Assembly: GCA_022376465.1 (NCBI GenBank)
Contig: JACDTU010000006.1
Span: 1,364,001 to 1,428,000, forward strand
Direction: 5' to 3'
Origin: Cubamyces lactineus
Taxonomy: Eukaryota; Basidiomycota; Agaricomycetes; Polyporales; Polyporaceae
DNA: 64,000 nt
Shown here: positions 10,377-20,009 of the stretch, piece after piece
Layout of the letters: each line of letters starts with the position of its first letter
Numbering within the stretch: position 1 is the first letter of the stretch
The notes under the pieces: generated by a model
Database searches by the model: none
Told to the model about the DNA's origin: nothing
What the model saw: only the letters and a program-made list of their open reading frames with translations
Program-made: the position numbers and the translations under genes

Positions 10377-13366
10377 ATGCCTCTCTCCGTCACCGGCGAG
10401 GACGCGCACTCTGCGGGCTCGATAAGCGAAAAGCCTTCTAGGGATGAGGAGAAGAACAGTGAGTCCAGCGCCCTTGTACTTTTTATGGACTTGGAGCGCC
10501 CTAACGCCCTGTCGCGGTGGTCGCAGTCGTCGAGCAGCATGTCGTGGAGCCCGAATTTGACGACCCCAACATCGACCCCGATGCAATAGTCCTCGGTACG
10601 ACACGTTCTTCGCCGCTCCAGCGTCCATAATTTGCTGAAGTCCATCTGTCAGATGACGATTCTCCCTACCCCGAGGTGCGCTCCGCCGTCGCCAACACTG
10701 ATGACCCCGATATGCCCGTGAACACCCTCCGCGCCTGGGTCATCGGAATCATATGGGCTATCATCCTCCCTGGCATGAACCAGTTCTTCTACTTCCGTTA
10801 TCCCGGCATCACCGTCACTGGCGTACGTTCTCGCTCTGCTGCGCCATCATCGAGGGGGACTTATCTGAACGCCCTCGGGCTATCTTAGATCGTCGCGCAG
10901 TTGTTGGCGTACCCGCTCGGGCGGCTGTGGGCGTACGCGATGCCGAAGGTCAAAGTGTTCGGTGTCTCGCTGAACACGGGGCCATTCACGGTCAAGGAGC
11001 ATGTCCTGGTCACGATCATGGCGAACGTTGGATACCAATCTGCCTATGCCGTACGTGGGTCCCTGCTGATGGCGCGCTGCGCACGTTGACTAAAGCCGTC
11101 GCATAGACCGATATTGTCGCGGTGCAACGAGTCTTCTACAACCAGATCTACAACTTTTCTTATCAGTGGATGATTGTCATGTCCACCCAGCTGGTAAGTT
11201 CCACGCTCCGAGGCGAGAAATCCCACAGGCCCTCATTTCCGCTGCAGATCGGTTTTTCCATCGGCGGAATTGCGCGTCGCTTCCTCGTCGCGCCGCCGTC
11301 CATGATCTGGCCCACGAACCTGGTCACCTGTGCGCTGTTCAACACCCTGCACTCGCAGCAGTACGCCGGTATCGGTAACCGCGGCGGTCTCTCGCGCGAG
11401 TGGTTCTTCCTCTACATCTTCCTAGGCTCCTTCTTCTGGTACTTCTTCCCGGGCTACATCTTCCAGGCGCTGAGCTACTTCAACTGGGTATGCTGGATCG
11501 TGCCGAACAACATCGTCGTGAACCAGCTGTTCGGGTACTACAACGGGCTCGGGATGTCGCTCATCACGTTCGACTGGTCCCAGATCACGTACATCGGCTC
11601 CCCGCTGGCGACGCCGTGGTGGGCGGAAGCGAACGTCGCGTTCGGGTTCGTGCTCTTTTTCTGGGTACTCACCCCGATTCTGTACTACACCAACACGTGG
11701 TACTCCAAGTACATGCCGATTTCGACGCGGACGTCGTACGACAACCTGGGGAACGAGTACGACGTGATGCGGATCCTGACGCCCGAGTCGACGCTCGACA
11801 TCCAGAAGTACGAGCAGTACTCGCCGCTGTTCTTGTCGACGACGTTCGCGCTCACGTATGGGCTGTCGTTTGCGAGCATCACGGCGACGATCATGCACAC
11901 GATTTTATACTTCCGAAAGCAGATTTGGGTGCAGAGCCGCAGGTCGCTCTCGGAGCAGCCGGACGTGCACGCGCGGCTCATGTCCAAGTACCCGCAGGTA
12001 CCGGAGTGGTGGTACTCGATTGTTTTCCGTACGTATTATTTCGTCTTAATGTTTTTTGGGTTACTGACGGGGTCGTGCAGTGGTTATGTTCGTCTTTGGT
12101 GTGATTTGCATCGAAGTGTGGCACACGCAGATGCCGGTGTGGGCTCTCGTGCTTGCCCTGATTGTCGGTGAGTGGTGGCAACAGTCCAAGTCCTTCGAAC
12201 CAGAACGCTTACATGGCATGTAGCGTTCGTATATACCATCCCGGTCGGCATGATTCAAGCTATTACCAACCAGCAGGTTGGCCTAAAGTGCGCATCTTTT
12301 GACTAAACGCACGCTACCCGATAGACTGACTATTGGACTGCAGCGTCATTACAGAGCTCATCATCGGCTATGCCCTGCCAGGAAAGCCTATCGCGATGAT
12401 GATGTTCAAGACATATGGATATATCACCATGGCGCAGGCTCTACAGTTCACCTCCGACTTCAAGCTCGGACACTACATGAAAATCCCGTAAGTGAACTCC
12501 TACTTCCTGCGACATTCCTTCTCTTTGCTGACGCGCCTCTTTCGCCGCCAGACCCCGCGCGATGTTCTGGGCGCAAATCGTCGCCGCCGTCATCGCCGGC
12601 ACGGTGCAGCTCGGTGTGCAAGCATGGATGTTTACGAACATCAAGGACATGTGCTCGCCCACGCAGCCGGACCGCTTCATCTGCCCCGGCACGACCGTCT
12701 TCGGGACGGCGTCGATCATCTGGGGCGTCATCGGCCCGCAGCGGCAGTTCTCGAGCGGGCAGATCTACTACGGCTTGGTGTTCTTCTTCCTCGCGGGCGC
12801 GGTGACGCCTGTGGTGACGTACCTCATCTCGCTGCGCTGGCCGAACTCGCTGTTGCGCTATGTGAACTGGCCGGTGATCTTCACGGGCACGAGCTATATC
12901 CCGCCTGCGTCTGCGCTCAATTACGTGCCGTGGGCGATCGTTGGGTTCATCTTCAATTATGTTATCCGCCGCCGTCATTTCTCGTGGTGGACGAAGTACA
13001 ACTGTGAGTAACCGCGCACTCTCAGAGTCAATATATTGAAGCAGGCGGTGCTAATCTCTGCAATTTCCGTGTCTGCAGATATTCTGTCCGCGGGCCTGGA
13101 CTCGGGCGTCGCCGTGTCGATCATAGTGGTGTACTTCGCACTGCAATACCCCAAGAACGGCAACGTCGGGATCAACAGCATCCAGGCGTGGTGGGGCAAC
13201 ACCGTCTCCCTCAAGACCGCCGACTTTGGCGCCGAGGGCGGAGGCACGCCCCTGCTCGTTATGCCCGACGGCAAGCCTTTCGGGTAAGCGCTTCCCTATG
13301 TACGCATCGCAGTGGCCAAGCATGGTACTGATGTTCCTTTGTGACTACAGACCGAGTACGTGGTAA
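10377..13366 (+). CDS. OPT-family oligopeptide transporter, copy 2
   Basis: Second peptide transporter of the same family, about 770 residues in about 12 exons. Protein sequence, exon order and intron positions closely follow the copy at 5421, so the two arose by tandem duplication. The ATG at 10377 opens a short acidic tail that differs from copy 1. The tail is followed by the shared PYPEVRSAV block, the membrane helices and the KIPPR motif (about 12485-12560), here [11 protein letters not shown]. The usual NPGPF motif reads NTGPF here (about 10975), a change at a conserved proline that copy 1 retains. The last exon again encodes only a few residues before the TAA at 13364-13366. Introns and the N- and C-terminal tails have diverged much more than the membrane core. 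Different substrate or regulation is possible but not shown. Confidence 0.93.
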
Positions 13367-13805
13367 AGCACGGGCCATTCGGCGCGCTATTGTACTTTTA
13401 GTGCTTTCTTGCTGTGTTGGCGGATTTCGCCCTGTACACTTACGTGTGGCTGTATAATACTGGGATTCGGTCGCTGTCGTCCTTTTTTACTTCGTGTCGT
13501 CATGCGTCATATATACATACCCTGCCGAGCATTTTCACACTTCTGCCGTGCGAAGACTTGAGTTAGACATCACGACGGGCCGGTCACCGTGCTACAACAC
13601 CACCATTTATCAGGCAGCAGACTCAGGCGCAAGAGCAGACGGATGGGTTCCATGTATACGCAGGAGAACCGAGACAGCGGAGACGAGGAAACGCACTGTT
13701 TCTCGCGAACGGATAGGGAGAGCCATACAGTTGGAAGCAGCAGCAGACGTCGTCTGTCCTTATCCTACTTGACTATTGCCCATGTACGTGAGCACCTACC
13801 GCTTT
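13367..13805. other. Short convergent intergenic region
   Basis: About 440 bp between the 3' ends of the second OPT gene and the cyclophilin gene. It should contain both 3' untranslated regions and polyadenylation signals. I see no further gene. Confidence 0.6.
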
Positions 13806-14665
13806 TTATACGGTGCCCGACGAGGTGATCGTGACGCGCGCCTTGGGGCGACCAGACTCGGAGCCGACGGCCTCAATCGCCTTCACGACGTCCATGCCCT
13901 CGACGACCTCGCCGAAGACGACGTGCTTGCCGTCGAGCCATGACGTAACGACGGTCGTGATGAAGAACTGTGGATAAGGACGAAGGGACAGTGATCAGCG
14001 CATGCGCCTTGCTCCGAAGAAGCTATGTAGCTCACCTGGGAGCCGTTCGTGTTAGGACCCGCGTTCGCCATGGAGAGCAGACCGGGCTTGGTGTGCCGGA
14101 GCTTGAAGTTCTCGTCTGGTAAGCGGGGTATATAGTTAGAACCATGCCCACCCTAAGAATGGCACGAAGGCGTACCTGCGAACTTCTCGCCGTAGATCGA
14201 CTTGCCACCAGTGCCATTATGCCGTGTGAAGTCACCACCCTGGAGCATGAACTGCGGAAGTGTACAGCGTAAGTACATAGCCTTCCTCGGGAGATGCGGG
14301 TTGAATACGTCAAAGAACTCACGTTGGGGATGATACGGTGGAAGGTGCTGCCGGCGTAGCCGAAGCCGTGCTGGCCAGTCGCTAGCTCACGGAAGTTCTT
14401 CGCCGTCCTCGGCACGATGTCATCGAAGAGCTTGAAGACGATGCGCCCGCTCGGCTTGGAGTCGATAGCGATGTCGAACTATAGAGTTGCAGGTGAATAT
14501 TGAGCCGACCACGCTTGAGTGTTGGCACACTCACGAAGACGTTAGACCTGTCACCGGTAGCACAGTCAGCAATTAGGGCGTGTTCACTAGCGCAGTCGCA
14601 TAGACGTACATGGGGGTAGCTGCAGCAGAGGCAGAGGTGGCGAAACGGCGAAGGAAGGAGGCCAT
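13806..14665 (-). CDS. Cyclophilin peptidyl-prolyl isomerase, probably mitochondrial and cytosolic forms
   Basis: Catalyses cis-trans isomerisation of Xaa-Pro bonds in protein folding. The spliced product is about 182 residues: an 18-residue extension ([18 protein letters not shown]), then a complete cyclophilin-A-like domain starting MSNVFFDIAID. Diagnostic active-site and core segments are present: [16 protein letters not shown] with the catalytic Arg, [27 protein letters not shown] and the Trp in [13 protein letters not shown]. The gene ends in SSGTV and a stop at 13806-13808. The extension has Arg, Ser, Thr and Ala but no acid, like a mitochondrial presequence. Exon 1 (14610-14665) ends inside a codon and exon 2 (14535-14547) is only 13 nt. 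A single gene giving mitochondrial and cytosolic cyclophilin is known from Neurospora. Here the second Met codon exists only after splicing. Confidence 0.93.
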
Positions 14666-14761
14666 GGTGGTGGACGGAGGACAACAGTTAAGTAGGGAGA
14701 ACCGGAAACGCGCCAGGAGGGCTTCAGTATTTCGGACTAGACAGGCGCCCAAGCCACGTAC

Positions 14762-14767
14762 CACGTG
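14762..14767. promoter_or_regulatory. CACGTG palindrome upstream of the cyclophilin gene
   Basis: An E-box/bHLH-type site about 100 bp upstream of the cyclophilin start codon. Position and motif suggest a regulatory site; binding is not demonstrated. Confidence 0.35.
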
Positions 14768-17315
14768 ATAGGCAGATCGAGATCTGAAAGTGTAGCCTAC
14801 TTGCGATCGACACTGGACGGCGGTCAGCTTGGAGGGAGACGCGAGCCCTGGGTCTAGTTCACTCGCACTTTTATACGCCGCAACGAAGGCCGTACAGCTG
14901 CATCACCCAACTACCCAAAATTACATCTCTGAGCCGAGAGCTACGGTGTCACACCGATGCCCTTTGCTCGAGTAGTACGCCACTCGCTGTCTTCGTCCCG
15001 GAGAAACAACAACAACTGGACCCGCCGCGCAACGAGGGTGCCTTCTTGCGCTGTATCTCGAGCTCCAGGCCCTTCCGCGGTGGGCGTGTCGAGACATAAC
15101 GCAAGCCATGATAACCACGTGTTGATGTCCTTCACGACATCGCAGTCCGCGAACATACCGCAGCGGGCTCCTGAGCGGCACCACGAGACGGCACTCGCCT
15201 TCCCGCGGGCAGAATATGCGCTTCCCGCCGGTCTTCGAGAACGAGTGTGAGCTTATCCCCCGTGGTCGAACGAACGCGCGACGCCCGAGAAGGATCTGCG
15301 ATGACGACAGGCGTTCTATACCGCGGGACACGAGTTCGAGAGCGATAGGGTGGTCGGACAGGCGGAGTGACAGGAAGGTCTTCTACAAACGAAAGTTGAC
15401 TCAAGAGACGCCGCTAAATGGGAAAGACCGACCGCCAGTGTGCGCATGGTGCGCATGAATGGCATGTGCAATTCTGGACCGGTGGTTTGACGAATTCCCG
15501 GTTTGATAGATAACTCGGGAGTCGTCAAGTTCAAGTCCCGTTATAATCGCCATCTCTCTCGTACACACGATGGCGGAGTGCAACGGCGCACGCCTACCGC
15601 CTGAGGAAATTGCCATCCGATAAGTATGAGGGGGGGGGGGGGGGATTGAGATCGATCTACGCACCGACGGAGAGTGGCAACGAACAGCAGCGAACAGCCT
15701 GAAGCCACTCAATATCACCGCAGCTCACAGCCGCCGGTAGAGAAACGACAAAGTGGACGGAAATTGCTGGCTATAGCGATTCCCCAGAACCACGGGTCCA
15801 CACGACAATCAGATTATTGATCAGGGTCCAATGGGAGCAGACGGCAGCCGTGCCGAAGCTAGCCTGAGGAGGCCAGAGTGCCTCGCCGCCATGGCAGGAG
15901 GAGAGATTCTGAGACCGCACAAGAGCAGTTGGAGTAGGGAAGCCTCAGGTGGGATGGACTCCGCACAGCATCAAATGGTGCGCAGCAGCAACTCGGAAGC
16001 CAGCTGATGTCGCCATCGCCCAAAGCAGCCGCGAAGACTCCCAACGCGAGTGGTGAGTGGTGCCGAGCTCCCCATGGGCCCCCGGCGACAGCCCAGCAGC
16101 GAGCGCACGACGGCAGCGGCACGTCGATAGAACGACGAGAACCCGTACGTCTGCCCGGGGCTCCTGCCGCCTGCCGCCTGCGTCCATATCGCGCTGCTTT
16201 TAGGTTTAGCGTCCACCTTCAGTTCGGCAGCGGTCGCTCTTCGCGAAGGACGCGACGGTCCGACCGCTCAGGAATTTGTAGTGCGGGCTTGGGCAAGAGG
16301 CTAGAGCGATCGATAAGGCGCGATGCAGCCCACCGAGTGGGGGAGACAGAGCGGCGTTGGGTTGGGCGATCGAAAGCTGAGTTTTGCAGGGCGTGATGGG
16401 AGGGCCGCCCGCCCCGAGAACTTGGAAGGGAGTATTCAGCGAATTGGGCATCGACGGCCTCGTTCTCTCTCGAGCCTCGAGAGCCAATCGCCGCCCAGGT
16501 ACGCGGTCACGGGCATCGTGACGGACGCGTCTGAGCCAAAGTGCACCGTGGACGCCGCGCGTCCAGATGGGCCCGTCGCGGCCGTGGGTTTTGCTGGTGT
16601 GTTTTGAGCTTTCGGTTCTGATCAGAGGCGTCAGATGGAACGGCTTGGAAGGAGGGGGGTAGGGTCTAGGCCGTACGGAGATCGAGCAGGAAGCGTACAC
16701 ACGCACGTTGCGCGAACGCTGATGTCGGATAGGCATGGCATGGCAGAATCTATAGCTACAATTATGGCGGCGGATAGGACAGAACGGCGAAAGGAGTCCA
16801 GGTTGGGCATGGTGGGAAGGCCTATGGAAAGCCTCGGCAGCGGGTGTGCCGAACAGCTAGCAGATAGCTGAGCAGAAGGCATCTGGCTGCATACATGGGT
16901 CGAGATTCTTGCTGGGATTGATCCTCCAGCAGAGGGTTCTGTCATTGTGCAAGCAGCAGCAATCATGCACGATCCTGGAGGGGTTGTGCGTGATTCAATA
17001 CTCACCAGTCCGAATGCCAGTGTTCTATATCTTCCGCATGGTAAAATCCGGCCACATTGCCGATCGAATGGCGACGCTCACATCGTGGGCGCAATGCACG
17101 ATGATAAACAATTCATCGGCTCGAACTCAATGCACCGCCTCTGAAAGCATGCGCAAGCGCAGCCAAAAGTCCCGCCTCCGCGATCTTCGAAGGCGGCCGT
17201 AAGCTAAGAACAAGTTCTCGCCGCCCACTGAGTCATGGGCCGTACCGTACGCGTATGCTTCGCACTGGCAAGGCAGCGACCTCGCGCCATATGGGCACGC
17301 AGAGGTGCGTCTCAC
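14768..17315. other. Long intergenic region, no supported protein gene
   Basis: Contains only overlapping short frames on both strands with no domain signal. A 15-base G run lies at 15630-15644. The frame at 16206-16736 on the minus strand is the longest but shows Arg/Pro/Ser-rich sequence with no conserved motif. Confidence 0.45.
15630..15644 (+). repeat. Homopolymer run of 15 G
   Basis: An uninterrupted G15 tract in intergenic DNA. It is likely to be length-variable and prone to sequencing error. Confidence 0.95.
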
Positions 17316-17316
17316 G

Positions 17317-17399
17317 GTCCCTGTCGATTAGTGGTTAGATCATCACATTGTGGTCCACACAAGACTGTGAAGACGCAGGCTCGACTCCTGCCCGGGACA
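17317..17399 (+). tRNA. tRNA-His (GTG anticodon) with an 11-nt intron
   Basis: The sequence folds as a cloverleaf. The anticodon stem is TCACA (17343-17347) with TGTGA (17366-17370) and the loop carries TTGTGG, so the anticodon GTG is at 17350-17352. An intron of about 11 nt (17354-17364) follows position 37, the canonical site. The T stem is GCAGG/CCTGC with loop CTCGACT. The acceptor stem is GTCCCTG (17317-17323) with CCGGGAC (17392-17398), giving one T:C mismatch at the sixth pair, then discriminator A. A T5 run follows at about 17412, as a Pol III terminator. The mismatch and the C at the first T-loop position could mean a weakly functional or decaying copy. Confidence 0.8.
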
Positions 17400-18208
17400 T
17401 TTGCGACTTAGCTTTTTGGCGTCGGCCGTAGATTGGTAGATCAGAGAGGAAGGTGGCAGCTGCTAGAGACGGCAGCGTTTACCCGGTATCCGGCGCTAAA
17501 GGCGCTACTGCCGAAAGGACCTTTTATGACCTTTAGTTCGGAGGCCAATCATGGAAGAGAACGATCAACGTCAGTCGTGTTCCGAATCATTGCGAAGTCG
17601 GAGCGCAGGTAAGTCGCAGTTGTCGCGAGAAAGGAGTAAATGGAGCGAAGCATGCTTGCGTTGCGCTTGAAGGCGTCTACAGTACACATTTCCAGTTGTT
17701 CTCACTGGTAGGAGGTGATACGCATACCTATGTCTTATCACCCTTGCGATGTGCAGCGGGTGTACAGATTGTGCGTAGGAACGCTCGAATCCCAGGAATG
17801 ATGTTTTCGTGTTTGTGTCCGGTTGTGTCGGACTAGTGCCCGGAAGGTTGCGCGCGCATCATTGGCAATTTGGCATGATTGACATGTGCACCAGGGCGGC
17901 GGAGGTATGCATGCCAAGCTCGAGATTCGACCTGATATGACTCCCGCGGGAATCCAATACATAGCTCTTGACTCAACTAAGTGAAGGACGTTGGCTTCAG
18001 TGCTTTGGTAGTGCTCAGAAGCAATTGTAGGCCATTTGCGCTAGCTCGAGTACGACTAATTGAGGAGGTTGCAGCTCAGTGGTGGTACTAGGCGAAATGC
18101 TGGCTGCCTCTTTTCCAGCGAGAGTAGTACTAGCAGTGTAGGTACGAGTGAGACAGAAAAGCTCGGGGCCGACGCAAGTGAATTAGGCACGGCAGCTTGG
18201 CACTTGAT
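17400..18208. other. Intergenic region downstream of tRNA-His
   Basis: No open frame with recognisable content. The right end leads into the promoter of the membrane-protein gene at 18386. Confidence 0.5.
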
Positions 18209-18216
18209 TATATAAA
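18209..18216 (+). promoter_or_regulatory. TATA box candidate
   Basis: TATATAAA lies 170 bp upstream of the ATG at 18386 on the same strand. It is a strong consensus match and no other gene is nearby, so it probably belongs to that gene. Confidence 0.5.
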
Positions 18217-18385
18217 GCATTGAACCGAACGAGGCTGTGCTTTCTTGCCTGAGTCGTCCTCGTGGACAGCTTCGAGTTGTCTGCCTCAAGCCCATCCATA
18301 TATTACCCCGCCTCTAGGATCGTCTCAATTACACCTTTCTCTCGTGCAGCGGCAGCGGGCCTTTCGAGCGATTCGGTTGCTCACC

Positions 18386-19577
18386 ATGGCAAGTGGTAAG
18401 TCGTACTGAGCCATATCTTGGATACCGAGCGCTAACACTACAGTGACGAATAGATCATCATAGTCGAAATGCGCTCCTCACAGCAGCAGTGGCTTTGTAC
18501 GCTCTCTCGTACCTCCCCGGAGCTCATGCGTACTGCTATATCGACGGGTATGTTCCATTTCCTTCTGTTGTACGCCGAGTATGATGTTGTTGTGCATGTC
18601 TGCGGATGCACAGCCTCATCAGGTTCGGCCACTCGTCTACTCCAATACTGGCGTCCTTCGGTTGCATCGCACGTTAGAGATTTCGTGCTCCCTATGCAAA
18701 TGTTGATTGAGATATAACCGACCAGATGCGGATCATCGGGGTCACAGATAGCAATGCTTCTTACTCCACCTGCCACTTGTGGCCAGGTAGGATGGCAGAG
18801 CGATGCCAAGGTGTTGCAAGGGGCACAGCGCGGGGTTGTACGCCTCGGAAACATGCCGACAACTTCGCAATATCTGCTCTCTGTACTCTCGAATGTACTG
18901 TTTCATTCTGCAAGCCTGTTGTCTAGTATAATTCTCCCAGCTCAGCGTAACTCCGTGATAGCGTAGTCGCGCATTTCTGACACTTGCATGCAGGTTTGGC
19001 GTGGAGCGGTGCACCCTGTCTACTGGAGTACGCGTCGGGATCGCAATAGCTTCAAGTAAGTGTTCAGACTGACTTGCCGACGAATGTAACTGATCCTGAT
19101 TCGGCAGTCGTTGCGTGCCTCATCATTCTCATGGTCATTCGTGGTATGCGAGGCCGTGCGACGCAGCGTACCAACTTGATGTATGTTGGAACTACACCGG
19201 CCAACGGAGCAGTTCCCCCTCCGGGGCAAGCACCTCCAGCATACCCGGCACCTGGGCCTAACGGCTATTACAATGCCACGCCGGGCTATGCTCCTCAATA
19301 CCCTCCTCAGACATACAACCCCCAGAGCCCTTACGCTTCGGTCAGTCAAGAAGTCGTGATGCCGCATCGTTGATGAATGCTAACTTCTGCTTCCCAGCCT
19401 TACTCAGCCCCGGGTAACTTGCCACAATATGCGCCGCCACCTGGTCCCCCGCCCGCCCAAGGTGGTCTGCCGCAGTATGCCCCTCCTCCTGGTCCTCCGC
19501 CGGCGCAAGCTGGGCCGCCGCAATATGCTCCTCCCCCCGGCCCCCCTCCGGGTACGGAGCAGAAGGAAGCGGTATGA
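18386..19577 (+). CDS. Small single-pass membrane protein with proline-rich tail (RCR-like)
   Basis: Four introns can be placed and the spliced product is about 195 residues. Exon 1 codes only MAS plus one base. Exon 2 supplies a hydrophobic signal segment (ALLTAAVALYALSYLPGAHA) and the start of a short luminal part, AYCYIDG, with a further Cys in exon 3. A membrane helix (about IAIASIVACLIILMVI) follows, then a basic stop-transfer stretch RGMRGR and a long cytosolic tail rich in Pro, Tyr, Gln and Gly. The tail holds a PPAY motif, a type that binds WW domains of Rsp5/Nedd4 ligases, and three tandem units of QYAPPPGPPP. This architecture resembles fungal RCR (Congo-red resistance) proteins that work with Rsp5 in membrane-protein sorting. 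The family assignment is inference from layout, not from a sequence match. Confidence 0.7.
19419..19553 (+). repeat. 48-bp tandem repeat coding for proline-rich units
   Basis: Units start at 19419, 19467 and 19515; the third is shortened. Each encodes PQYAPPPGPPP with a variable linker, inside the tail of the membrane protein at 18386. Confidence 0.85.
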
Positions 19578-20009
19578 ACCTGATCAGGGCGATCATACGG
19601 TTGACGTAGTGTGCTCGTCAAGCGTTGGTAACAATATTTACGCCGATGAATTTGCTTGTTTCGTTCGCGAACTGTATGTCTCCTGCACTACGACCACACT
19701 GGATTCTACAACACGATTTGCGGTATCATTGACACGGGCATCGACTGTTAGACAGTTTATGGCATGTTGCATGAATGCAAGAAGCGTATACCTGAGAAAT
19801 GAGCCCGCCTTTGTTCCGCAGAAAGGGAAGGGCAGAAAGGGCGCCTGGGCCGTTGACGACGGCGGCGAAGAGAGTGAATTGCCGCGTGGCTCGCTTACCT
19901 CCATCAATTTCCCCCTGTCGGCTCCCACCACCACCTCTCCCAACACCGTCCCCCTCGTCGTGCTCGCTGCTCAGCACTCGTTGCCGCCCTGTCATTCTCT
20001 TGTATCTTA
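19578..20009. other. Intergenic region between membrane protein and Msb1-like gene
   Basis: About 430 bp holding the 3' end of one transcript and the promoter of the next. C-rich pyrimidine stretches around 19900-19990 are typical of the region just upstream of fungal start codons. No further gene is seen. Confidence 0.5.

Noticed and set aside
14950..15720. Several overlapping frames beside the poly-G tract
   Set aside because: No coding signature and inconsistent between strands; likely non-coding.
16206..16736. 176-codon minus-strand frame
   Set aside because: Arg/Pro/Ser-rich without conserved pattern; open on both strands.
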